Assembly: GCA_013397075.1 (NCBI GenBank)
Contig: VWZS01008816.1
Coordinates: 1,882,299-1,946,298, forward strand
DNA length: 64,000 bases
From: Rhabdornis inornatus
Lineage: Eukaryota; Chordata; Aves; Passeriformes; Rhabdornithidae
Direction: 5' to 3'
Both the position numbers and the translations under genes were made by a program. This document shows, in pieces, positions 22,274 to 34,236 of the stretch (its first letter is position 1; every line of letters starts with the position of its first letter). The notes beneath the pieces were generated by a model that saw nothing but the letters and a program-made list of their open reading frames with translations, did no database searches and was not told where the DNA came from.

Positions 22274-23851
22274 ATGAAACACTATGTTTATAAAACATTG
22301 TTTTCTTCAAGGAGAAAATGTGACAGAGTTACAGAAAAGGTATCATGAACTTGTCTTGCAAATTGCTGGAAAGTACAACAGTTGATCTGCTATGAATGTC
22401 ATATGATTTGAAAGGCAGAAGCTGACCTCCAAAATAAGACAAGGAGAATACATAATAATAAGAATAATAAAGGCCACTGAAAGGGTGTCTGACCAAAATA
22501 TTTAAGAGCTACCAGGTTGACCGCAATAGAGCTGCCACCAAAACGAACATGCACCTGTAATATGTAGAGCTTTTTTTTCTCCACAGAACTGGGGAGTGGG
22601 AGAAGATCAGAGAACCTGAAAAATTTTGAGGCAGTTGAGGGAACACTACTTTTTGGCAAAATGTGCAAAGGAAATGGTCTACAGAAGTGATAACATCTTC
22701 AAAGATGAATGGATTCTCTTCTTAATCATAAACTGTCCAGATACAAATTTAGAGGTTTATATTTTCTCACAGGTTCTGGCATGTGTAGCTTTGTTGATTT
22801 ATAACATTGTCACTCTTGGTGTCTGCCCTTCCTCTACATCAGAAATTTATCACAGCAGTGTTGGTGGACTCAAACTGTGTTGGCTTTCTAGCTGCTGCAA
22901 TTTGCAGTAAATACATTCACCTGAGTCATGCTTTTTGTCAGTTTTAGCTAGTGCTGTGCACAGTCAACTGTAGCAGAAGTAAATGTGTTGCCTTAAAACT
23001 CATTCCTCAGCATTTTCTGCTGTTTCACTTTGCATGAGCTAAGAATTAGCACATTTGATTTTCCTGCTACAACTAAGGGGCACAGTGGCAGGTCATGGCA
23101 ACATCAAAAAGTCTGTAACACTGCACAGCCCCTTGATAAAATTCCTCGTGTGAGATGCAGCCAGAGGTCGAGATATCTTAAGAGAAGCCGTGTGTGTTCA
23201 CACCTGTATTTCAAATTGCCCTTCGTTTTTAAATCCTTTGTTTTCTTCTGGTGTTCTTGGCACTTCATATCTGAGAAATTATTTGTGATCTCATGTTTTT
23301 TGGCTAAGGGAAGATACTTTATTATTTCTACCTATTACTCTTGTTAAAATATATTAATTTATTCATGTTTATTTCTGCTGCAGCAGTTGACCTCTACAAA
23401 GATTTTAGAATATTTTATTGATTGTTGCTGATAAATAAGCTAAAACTGAATTCAGCATGATCTGCTGATATTTGTGTTCACTCAAAAACATTTACAGATC
23501 TAAAATACTTTTATGTGAATTGAATCAATTAGCATAAAATCATCATATATAAGCTCACGTAGAGTGTCTTAAAAAGGAAAAATATTCCCTTTTCTAGCAA
23601 TAATGCAGCTGCATTTTAAGTCTAATCTGTAACTGTTCTAGCGGCTGTGTTTATTATAAACATGTATTTTCTCAGCTTTTCAATTTTCTTCTTTTTTAGT
23701 TCTGCAACTCAAAAATTTTAATTACATGTCCCTCATTATATTTGATTATATTTTCTGTTATTTTTTTCTTTTACTGTATATATATTAAAAAAAAAGGTGT
23801 TAGCTGTTTCAATTTATTTTCTGAATTCAGCTAATGAAATCTTCCATAGCC
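22274..23851. other. Anonymous non-coding DNA
   Basis: No gene or repeat family is recognised. The open frames at 22626-22910 and 23030-23347 show no domain. Confidence 0.5.
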
Positions 23852-24251
23852 TGAAGTTGATTCCTAGAGTAGCTGGAACAGAGGCTAGACAGAGTTAAGA
23901 GGAATAAAATGTATATTTGTTGAGGGGCCTTCAAAGGCCACGCCCTGGCAGTACCAGCCCTGGCCCCTGCCTGGATGGCTCCATGATGGAAACAAAAGAG
24001 GGCTTGGTCCCGAGATCTCACATCTTTATAGGTTTTAGTCCATTTGCATGCAGGAGTCAACTGTCCAATTAATAGCCTCAAATCATTAAATTTCATCCTC
24101 CTTGTTCGCTTGCTTGCCTGCCCTCCTCTTTTCACATTGTTTATGCTTAGGGCCTGAAGTTTGGAGAAATTGTCCTTGAGTCTCCAGCTGGAATAGGACT
24201 GTTTAGTCTTCACCACCCAAGCGCAACAGAAAAGCACACCCAAGCAGAACA
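23852..24251 (-). mobile_element. Possible LTR, minus strand, with octamer and TATA
   Basis: The block is GC-richer than its flanks. On the minus strand it has a perfect octamer ATGCAAAT (24049-24042), then TATAAAG (24030-24024), then a G/C-rich downstream part, resembling a U3 promoter followed by R-U5. TG...CA ends can be placed at about 23852 and 24251, but I found no flanking duplication and no minus-strand AATAAA. A plus-strand AATAAA lies at 23904-23909. A 141-codon minus frame covers nearly the whole block with no domain I recognise. It could instead be a unique promoter. Confidence 0.4.
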
Positions 24252-25661
24252 CAAAACCCTAAAACTTAAGGCATCAAAGTGTCTTCTTCCTTCTGCTTTC
24301 TTTTCTTTCCCACTGTATATGGAAAATCTATTCCTGTTCCCCCCAGTGTTATCAGTTAGTGTAACAATGTAGTGGTGATATTTTTCTCTTTCTATTCCTC
24401 AGAGTATCAAGTTTTCTGTATTTTCTGGCTTGGCTGGTTTTGCCCTCTACAAAATTGGTAGCAAAATAGTTAAAGTTGTTCACATATTTCTCATTTTATT
24501 CCTGTGTTTACATATATTCTAAGAATTACACACTTTTGAAACCTTCTCAAGATACAGATCTTGCCTTGTCACCTAAACACCGGCATATTTATGAATTAAA
24601 AAGATATCAAACCCATTTCTGTTGCATTAAAGTATTGTGAATTACTGCATTAGAATCCTAGAAAAATCCGAGGTAATTTTTTCTCAATGCTACCAAGTCA
24701 TCCTTTAGAGTATGGAAGGGGGGGGAAGGTAAAGAGTAGGAGTATATGGCATTCCTAGTTAGAGACTACTTTTCTAATTTACTGATATTTAATCCACTTT
24801 TTGAAACAAAAGACAGATCTGCAATTAAATTTCTCATTCTTGCTTTGATGAGCAAGAAATTCTGGCCTACTGTCACAATAAAATAACAAAGCACACTGCT
24901 GGATGAATAGTCCAACCATAAGAGAAAATTGAAAATTAGATCTGACAACAATACATTAAACAATGAAACTACGGGTGACTGATCACACATAAAAGCCAAT
25001 TAATTAAAAACAAATTGCATATAACATTTAAGTCTTGTTATATATTTTCAGTGTGGTTCAATGGATTTCTTAGATCAAGCATTAAGTAGTTTTTATTATC
25101 TTGAATTTCTCTTCCAGGGAAATTGGGAAGACTTGCAACATTTTAGCATGTTAGGAATTTATATGGGTAATTTATAAGAATGGTTTCATACTATTTGCTC
25201 CAATAATCTAAATAGCAGCAGACCACAATGACTTCTTCCTCATAGCAGTACTGTACATTGCAAGGTAAGACAAAAGGCAAGATAAATTAAGTAGCTGAAT
25301 CTCATAATGAAGAAAATCAATTTCTACTACTTGATAAATCAAAGCAAATTCAAAGTCAATAGAATAAACCAAAATTTATGCCAGAATAAAGCAGAACCTT
25401 GTTTTCTTCTTTTTCTCAAATACCAACTGAAGCATAGGGCATTTCAAGGAGTTTAATGACTAACTGGGTTTAATGGCACCTGACTGCAGTTCATACCTTC
25501 AGCTTGTCTCCATAGTTATCAACCCCCAGGAAATTATCTCTGCTTCAGTCATGACTGTTTGTGTAATGAATTTTAAACAGTTCGAGCAGATTTTAAACAC
25601 AAGAGATGATGTCTTAATGAAAAGTATTTGAGTCTATAAAATTTTTTTCTTCCCTTGGTAT
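24252..25661. other. Anonymous AT-rich non-coding DNA
   Basis: No gene or repeat family is recognised. A short G run (eight Gs) lies near 24719. Confidence 0.5.
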
Positions 25662-26624
25662 ATTAGGTTTCCATGGCCAGGTTCCAATAGCAGGGATCTA
25701 CAGAAGTGGTTTCTGTGAGAAGCTGCTGAAAGCCAATCCCAGGTGGCTCTAAGATAGATGTGCCACTGCCCAAGGCTGGGTCAATCAGAAAGGATGATAA
25801 GTCCTCTGTGATAGAAGGGGGAAAAAAGTTATTGCACAGATTTAATTGTGGCAATTAAAGAGAAGAGTGGAGCGAGAATATGTGAGGAACAACTCTGCAG
25901 ACACCAAGGCCAGTGAAGAAAGGGGGGGAGGAGGTGCTCTGGGAGTCAGAGCTGAGATTCCCCTGCAGCCGTGGTGATGCCCATGGTGAACCTCATGGAA
26001 GATCACAGGGATTCAGAGAGCCCCATGCCAGAGCAGGTGGATGCTTGAGAGGAGGCTTTCAATACGTTTGTGCTGGAGCATGTTTCCTGGTAGGAATTGT
26101 GACCCCATGGGTGGCCCATGCAAGAGCAGCCTGTCCTTGAATGACTGTACCCTCTCTGGAAGAGTGACTCAGGTGGGAGCAGTTTGTGGAGAACTGTTAC
26201 TTGTGGGATGAACTGACATTGGAGAAGTTAGTGGAAAAATATCTCCCATGGTAGTGACCCCATGCTGGAGCAGGGGAAGGACTTGTCTGCCTGAGCAGCA
26301 GGAGAAACAACCTGCGATGAATTGACCATAAACCCCATTCCCTGTCTCTCTGCACTTCTGGGAGAAGGAGCTAGAGCTGGGAATGGGGGAAGGCTGGGGG
26401 GAAGGTTTTTTTTAAGGTCTTACTTTGCTTCTGCTTATCTTGCTCTGATTTAATTAGCAGTAAATTCAATTAATATCTATAATTTTACTCTATTTTGCCC
26501 AAGGCAATATTTGATGACTAATTGCTCCTGGTTCTTAGCTAAGGAACCCTTTGTTCAGTGGCGCAGGGGAGCAATAGAGGGTCTTTGCTGGATGCCTCGC
26601 ATCCAGACAGGGTCAACTCACGTT
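25662..26624 (+). mobile_element. Family 1 LTR, copy B (ERVL-like)
   Basis: This is collinear with copy C (52343-53385) throughout. It starts TATTAGGTTTCCATGGCCAGG, has GGCTGGGTCAATCAG (the CCAAT region, now CAAT-like), GAGAATATGTGAG, repeated GGAGCAG and TGGGAG motifs, and GAGCAGCAGGAGAAACAAC, and ends ATCCAGACAGGGTCAACTCA. The TATTTAA box of copy C is lost here: GTGATAACATATTTAAGAG in C corresponds to GTGATAGAAGGGGGAAA in this copy. The polyA signal region (CTCTGATTTAATTAGCAG) is also mutated. It is a full-length or nearly full-length solo LTR with no internal genes and no target duplication that I could find. Confidence 0.75.
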
Positions 26625-28921
26625 TCAATTGCCAAAGGTGGCACCAAAAATACTACAGAAACACATCCACACTCCAAGCAGGTTGGCACTTGTGTTTACT
26701 GGCTATGTTTCCACTCTGCTCATGGCTCCTCAAATTCATATATCCCTCTGCCTCAATTAAAACTGCAGCAATAGTAGAGATCAATTCACAGTGGGATCTT
26801 ACCGTGCCAACAATAGACACAAAACTATTGTACTTCTACAGGTATGTTGAAGACCCTAAATGAAATCCAGAAAAAAACAAAGCATGTTTCCCAGTTTCCT
26901 TAGACAGGACATGTTTCTTCATTTGCATTCCCCAAATATCAGCTAACAGAAACCAAGAAGAGTTAGCTACAAGACATTTACTGGTGTTTGCTTTTCCTTG
27001 GTTTTCCTATCAGTGCTGTCAGATATTAAACAGCAGTAACAATTTAAAGTGAGCCCTTTTGTTCCCATTCGTTTTCCATGTCTGGCACAGTCCAAAATGC
27101 AAAGAATTTTGTTGCTAGCCTTGCAGTGGACTGCTAGTTATTGTGGGGCTTCTAACATTTACACATCACTACATGGTCATAAACTTGCAGCCATGTAAAA
27201 GTGCCTGATATGAGTGTCTCTATTCCACTACGTCACTGATCTCTGCAGATTCATAGCAAGATGACCCAGTCCTGCAGTAAATCTTCAGGTGTGTTTCCGC
27301 TGAATGAACACCTTTCCCATTTTCCTTATCTTGGCTTTACTGTCAAACCATGGTAGCCTGTCACTGTGGACAAGGTGACCTTTTATTGAGAGTACACTTG
27401 GAAAAGTTTTATCTCCTCATGTTTACAATGGCTTATCATCCTTAAAATCAAAATTTCAGAGTCCCTTTCTCATGCTCTCTCAGTTACTGAAAAAAAATTA
27501 GCTATGTCCTGGCTACGACGAGGATAATTTTATACATAGTAAATAACATTTTTATGTATAATACCCCCAGTAATTCCTGAATGATGAGTAACTATGCAAA
27601 AAATCAGTTTGTTATTGAACATCACCCATGTAACTCCACCTTACTGCAGTGGGATTTTTACAGTGTGTTTCTTGATACTCCTTTTTTCAACTTTCACGAA
27701 TAATAAAAAAGTTCACTAGACAAACTAAGTAATTGGTAACAGGCTTTAGATGACAAGCATGCGAATAATTTAGAAAGGATAGATAAGTTCGCCATTATTG
27801 AGTCTGATGTATAAAAATAGTAGGATGGGATGCAAGAAACAAGGGAGCATTTTAGCTTTAGATTTTTTTTTTTTCATAAAAGAACAGCCCAGGGAGAGAA
27901 AAGTAGATGAGCCATGTAGGAAAATCACCAAGGGGGTTGTTTTCTGTGGGTTTTTTTTTCAAGAGACATAGTAACTATTTTCAGGCAGCATTGGCTTTAT
28001 GAGCCAGTTATATGTGTCTTTAGGCAACATAACAACGAAATCAATATTAGCAGGGTAGTGTAGGAGTTTATGTTTATCCAGAAAGAACACTGATTGTTTT
28101 CACTCTGCATCTACCATGCAGGTATTACTTGAAGGAACAGGAAAGAATAGGCAGTGGAGAACATCATTATTAAAACACACTTAAAATTAACCTTATCTTA
28201 ATTAAGAAAATAATAAAAAACATCAGAAATAATATTCATCTAGTAAAAGAGAAATATCTAACTGAAAAGAGACCTAAGTTGATCAGAATTTGGAGGCTTC
28301 TCTGTGAGGTGCAGTCTGCACTAATGCATTGATTTATATTGTGTCAAAGGTAAGCCTATTGGTCCAGATCTGAAAGAGATCATACCCATGTTCCCATGAA
28401 TTGGAAACAGGGGGTTTTTTAGTCCCTTGCTTCTTATCTTAGATCTGAATGCTTTCCTTGACTCGAGTTCAATGGTGTGCAAGAAACAAGGTTTTACTGT
28501 CTTTGAAAACATCACATGCACCAGTATTTAGGCTGCTGGACTAGAACTTTGGAGATGAGAAACCTCTGATCTGCTGTGCAGACTCAATTCAGAGCATGTT
28601 TTCCTGGCTATTCTATTTGAACTGCAAATCTTTGGGGTAAGGAGTCTTTCACAACATTTACGTATTTATCCATTAGTTTTTCTAAAGGGCCTCTGAGCTT
28701 AATGTGGATCTCTGTGTAAGTAAATTAATAAAAGAAATAACATTAGATGTGCATTATCCCAAATTATAGTTGTGCAACTTAAAGCAGAGCTTTAGTGATT
28801 GTGCTTTGGTTTAGGTCTAACAAGCTTGCATAAATTGACTAAAGGTAATGGAATCCATAGGCATTTAGATTCTTCTTCAGAATCACCTCTGTTTTGCCTC
28901 AAAATCTACAAATAACTGTCA
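26625..28921. other. Anonymous non-coding DNA
   Basis: No gene, RNA gene or recognised repeat is seen. T runs occur near 27866 and 27950. Confidence 0.5.
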
Positions 28922-29064
28922 TGTTATAAAATGAGCACAATGGGCCACGGAAGCCGATCCAAAGCCAATTTATTATTACAGAAAAGACAAAGCAAATTGC
29001 AGCGCTGGGCGACAGGGGAGTCACCGCTCCGCCAACTGCCGCACCGAACTTTGTTCCAGTCCCT

Positions 29065-29072
29065 CTTTTAAG
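29065..29072 (-). promoter_or_regulatory. TATA-like box of minus LTR
   Basis: The minus strand reads GGGGCTTAAAAGAGGG. It lies about 90 bases upstream of the AATAAA at 28974-28969 in the minus sense. Confidence 0.5.
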
Positions 29073-29306
29073 CCCCTGCTCGTCTCGTTGAATCATCCTT
29101 CCGGTGTCCTTCTGCGCATGCTTCTTCAGTTGCTAGGGGGTCTTTTTCTGCCTCCTGGTGGTCGCTGATGAAGGCTAGCAAGAGTCTTCCTCCATGCCCT
29201 TTCCTTGAACCTAAGTCTTGGTACAACTTGTGGTTGATTAGTACAGCAACATCTGTCCTTGGCAGTTTCGCAGGCTAGCTATCTTGTGCGTAATTGTGGT
29301 TACTTA

Positions 29307-29357
29307 TCTACAGTGCTACAGTATCTACAGTGCTACAATGTCTACAGTGTTATAGTG
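29307..29357 (-). repeat. Three 17-bp tandem repeats in LTR U3
   Basis: The units are TCTACAGTGCTACAGTA, TCTACAGTGCTACAATG and TCTACAGTGTTATAGTG. They sit in the minus-sense U3, where tandem enhancer repeats are usual. Confidence 0.75.
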
Positions 29358-32300
29358 TGCTTATATTTGAACAAAAAGGTTACAGTCCCATCACAGTTAC
29401 TATTCATGTAGCAATGAATTGTACTTTTTAAACACACTACTCTTTAAATAGGTATTAATTTGTGAGGGCCGTAGGGTTTTTATGAAATATGTTCACGTAT
29501 GATGCATGGAGAATCTGTTAGTTTATAAGATCAGTATTCTTTTGCTTCTCCTCTTTAAGTCTTTAGACATATTAATTTTTAAGCTTTTTCTTAATTATTC
29601 ATTTATATATATTAGGGACTATTCTTAACCACTATCTTTATGGATGGTTACTTTCTGTAAAACATGTTCATTCGTTCATCTACACACTGGCAAAGTACGT
29701 TACAAATAATATTTGATTTATGATAATACCAGGAACCTGAGCTTGGACTACTACTTCGCTGCACAGACAAATATGAGTAAAACAAATTGCCTGATTTCAG
29801 AAGTTCATGTAGTTCTTGTTAGACTGCATCTCTGTGGACAGCAAGGCTGCACTTGTTATATCCAAACATCACCTGCTGATTTTTAGCTGACCTTTCAGCA
29901 GAATATCTGAGAAACAGCATGTACAGGTCCCAGCTACCCTGTCCATTGCACTGTAGCTTGACAAATCACAACCCAGTTGCAGCAAGACAGAAACTTGGCA
30001 TGCTTTATCACCCTGAGAGACGTGAGCTTCTCTGTAGGTCCTGATGTATTCCAAGTACCAGAAATACTCTAGCCAACAGTTTGCTATAGTATGAGCAAGA
30101 ACATGATCAACAATGAAAACTGACAATTTGCAGTCATTTTTCAATGAATAAATGTAGAGTTTTAAAGAAAGCCGACCTCAACCTGGCACTCCTCTACATC
30201 CAACTTTTACTACTGAGAATGCCTTGCAGCTGAGGAAATAGCACATTCTGCAACAGAACTAATATGCTAAAACTGAATGTAGAATTATGCAGAAGAACTA
30301 GAATAAATGAGGTATTTGAGAGCTGAAAGCATTAACTTCATTCATGTTTCAAGCCTGAACTAGATCTTCTCTTCTGCCATGTGAATGCCTTGTGAATGTG
30401 CATTGTGAATAACCCAAGAAAATCTGTCACAGAATGAGAATGATTACACTATACAACTTATAAAAGAATCTTTTTTTTATTGAGACTTGCTTTGTTTCCC
30501 TCCAACCTTCTTTCTAATATATAAACACCTCTTTACATATTGACATTTCTCTGTCACCTCATTTCGTGCTTTACAGGCACTTCAATTTCCTTTTCCTAGC
30601 CTTAAACAGCCCCTAAATTATCAAGACAACTCAGCATCACCAGTTTTTTGTTAAATGTTGTTGATCAAGTGCAAGTTATATATATGGAACAGAGTAAAGA
30701 TAACAAAGAGGTCTCTTTGCAGTCTGAAGGCAATGGGTTACTCAACTTGTTCTGAATTTTCAAAGGTAAATAAACGAAAGTTCAATCTAATAGACTAAAA
30801 GTTTAAAGAACTTTTTTCGTTCCAAGGAATGAAAAGGCAGCTTGTAGGAGAGTTGTAATCTATTCAGGGTGGCCACGAATAATAAAAAATGCTTTCATTT
30901 GAGTCTCTATGGCTATTAAGGTGCAAAGAATTTTATATCACTCTTGGTTGAAAAAAAAAGAAAAAAATAGGTCAGACCTAGTTAAGTATTCTGAAACTAA
31001 AAAATTATTTTCACACCTCTGGGAGAAGGACCTCAATAAAGGATCTGAAGTTCAACCTCATCCAGGCCTGTCTAGCCATACTTCGTCTGCATTGCAGTTG
31101 CCCCTACAAACACTGTTCTCTTCCGCAAACTGGAACGTAGGATTCCCTGTGCCTGACACATACATTTTCTTTAATTCATGTTCCACTTGCTTTACCTGAT
31201 GATACTTAAAGTGGATGAGAACTTACCAGCTGAATTGCAGAGAAATTAACTGACAGGAAACTTGACCTACTGTCACTACAGGAAACTGCTGGGGGCAGAA
31301 AGAGCTTAACTGGAACAGAATATATTATCTTTTGACAACTCTTCAAACTTCACATTTAAAGATGGAAAATTAAGGTAGCTTTTGGTTTTGATAATAAATT
31401 TTGGAAAATAAAAAAAAAAAGGACTGAAATATCAAAGCAATGTTTACTGTGGGGCATCTACTTGCTCCTTATGAATGAATCACACTTATGCCTATAAATA
31501 CTTCAGAAACCTGTCATAATCCGGGGATATACCAAGTGTTCTTCTCTGATTTTCAGTTAGTAATGTTCTTCACCTCAACAATCTGCATGCTGGCAGTTTA
31601 TTGTGTATTTTGGAACTACAGGTGTCAGATGGTGGTGATGGAAGGCATACCATTCAGAGGGGCTCACCACCAAAAAAAGAGTGTGCCATTCAGAGGGCCT
31701 CAGCAGGGGGCTGTGACTGGCTATGTAATCAGGGGCAGATACAGGTCATATTTTGTTTTTGAGAACTGAAATGCGATGTGTGAGAATGTGTGTGGAGTCT
31801 ATGCTGAACATCTTTGAGTAACAGCTATAAAGCGTGAAAAAAAAAAATCAAGACAGTGCATTTAAATGTGAAGCTCACTTGAATTTACAAGAACTTCAGT
31901 TTCTCCCTGGAAGGTGCATTGAAATGATACCAAAGAAACACATCTGTTTCAGAGGTGAATTGGGTCTTGAAACAGAACTGACATCTTGGATAAAAATCTT
32001 AGCAATATATGTCATATCCACAATAAGTATATTCTGAATTTCTCCCAAACAAAGCAGAATTGAATATAGCAAAAGGCAAAATTAAATCCTAATACCAGGG
32101 AAACACATGGTTTGATTATGTGTACCTTGCTAGGAAGGTAGAAATCCATTGTAACAACAAATTAATTTTTATAACCTTTGAGGCAACCACCTAGAACAAA
32201 GTTTTGCAAAGGCAGTGTAGTGAAAGACTCCATACAACAAGAATAAAGCCATCTCCCTTCATTTGATATACCTGTGACTGAAAGAGTTGACTCCTGTTTG

Positions 32301-32409
32301 AGTGGCATGTCTTCTCTTGACTGTGTTGTGATCAGGAATGTTTTGAATTGAGCTCATGGCAGGTGTGAAAATATATTCCAAGCGTAGGATTCAGCACAAG
32401 ATTTCATTC

Positions 32410-32441
32410 TATATAAGTTATCCTGTATATAAGTTATCCAG
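32410..32441. repeat. 16-bp tandem duplication
   Basis: TATATAAGTTATCCTG is followed directly by TATATAAGTTATCCAG, 15 of 16 identical. Confidence 0.8.
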
Positions 32442-34213
32442 TGTTAGCTAAAACTGGTATTTATTTAGTAACAATTGCTTATCTATAACCAGAATCTCTT
32501 AGAGACAAGAAAGCAACTCAGGGTGTGAATCAATACATGCAGGTGACCAAGGGCACCCCAAAAAAACCACAGGTGAAATGTAAAGATTAAATTTATTTCA
32601 TTACCTCCCTGGCTAGAGGGTCCCAAAACAACACTGGGATGCAGATGGACACAAAACAAGGATGCAGGTACCATCAAGCTTGGTCCAAACTTTAATTTTT
32701 GTTAGAAGGAAAACCCAAGATTTTGCATGCTTTACTTTAAACAAAACTATTAGGTGACATATGGCCATACTTTGTGTTGATTTATGACAGATGTAAATTA
32801 ACAGTCAATAGCACATTTTACCAGCTTGAAATAGGTTTAAAATGTTTTCAATGCTACAAGAATAAGTAATGTACCTGGAGGACAGCCCCAAATGAGCAAG
32901 CATGGATGAAAGCCTTCTTTGATACCTACTGATTTCAATGAGCATCTGGAAAACATTCAAAGTAAGCTAAGTGTACTTGTGGTTAATAATGAATCTGTTT
33001 ATGAATTACATAGAATTCTATCAAAGAACTTGAAACTCTAACTGTTTTCAAATTGGTGCAGCCAATAACAGCTTTCTAAGTTTAAGTTCATATAACATGC
33101 TAAGTAAATTTCTCTATATCTGTTTTTTTTATTAAAAATTGTGCAGCTTTCTTCATCCTTATACTGCAATGATTATAAATAGGGGTGCCCCATAGAATAA
33201 AAAGAATTTGGATATGTTGGAACAATTTAACAGTACTGATAAGTGAGAATTATCCTGTAGTATTGCACTTTGTCCAAATCCCTTTTGATTATTTTGGTTT
33301 AGAAGTGTTCTTTCTGCATGATGTCTTGAGATATATTTTTTTCCTTTTTATTTTGCATTATTATATTGAGCCAGAATATAGTAACATAATGTAAGGAAAA
33401 TATAAGTTAAATCTCAGGAGATCATTCCTTACAAGGATGTCAGCAATCCTTGGAACATTCTGCATTCTGTGCCAATGATAAAGATTTTAAATATATATTG
33501 CTATCAGGAAAATAGAGACTTTTCCATCCCCGAAAAAATTTCAAATTCAGTATGGATTTGAAAGCATGGATTTTGAAACTGATGCTTCAAAACATGAGGT
33601 GAGAAGGAAGATGAGGAGGACTTAGAGAATTTTCCATAGTAGGAAAGAGTCCAATCTGACAGATGGGGTGACCGGCCTAAATTCTCAGCTATTAAATTTC
33701 ATTGTCACTTTCTTACATGCACAATATTCAGTGCTACTACAGATAATAAATTTAGTCATTGTTTTTATAAACCCATCCACACTTCTGCATTCAAGCTTAC
33801 TGTCTTCTCTAATAGCACATTCAGACTGAGAACACACTCTCTAAAGAAGTAATTCATTTAATTTCAACTATGGTTACTCACTTTTTCTTTTCCCCTGGTG
33901 GTCCATAATTCTTATTTGTATATTTTTAAATACCTTTGTTGTCTTTAGGAAATTCAGATATAAGGAAATATTAAAAGGTCTTCCAGATAACAATGCTTTC
34001 CCTGACAAAATGCTTAATATTGACTTTGGCTCTACTGCTGTTCAAGTTTTATGGCCTTTCAGCACTATTAATTGTATATGTTTCTGTTTTCTTTAGAGAA
34101 GATAAATCAAAGAACTGGCACAATTTCCTACTGAGAGATATAAATGAAGTATGTATATTGACAAGCTAAAGTGAGCTATTAGAAGTCTGATGTTACAGAT
34201 CTTCCACTCCATT

Positions 34214-34236
34214 AAAAAAAAAAAATATATATATAT
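34214..34236. repeat. Poly-A with (AT)n
   Basis: An A run of about 12 bases passes directly into an alternating AT tract. Confidence 0.8.

Larger units (their letters stand above)
28922..29395 (-). mobile_element. Solo LTR, class II-like, minus, about 474 bp
   Basis: The plus strand starts TGTTATAAAATG and ends CCCATCACA. Read on the minus strand the order is: TGTGATGGGAC start; three 17-base repeats in U3 (29357-29307); a TATA-like CTTAAAAG (29072-29065); a G/C-rich stretch with several CpG; AATAAA (28974-28969); and a short U5 ending TTATAACA. This is a compact LTR of the size seen in class II avian elements. Flanking 6-mers (CTGTCA left, GTTACT right) do not match, so either the ends are off by a few bases or the duplication has decayed. 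No internal genes are adjacent. Confidence 0.72.
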
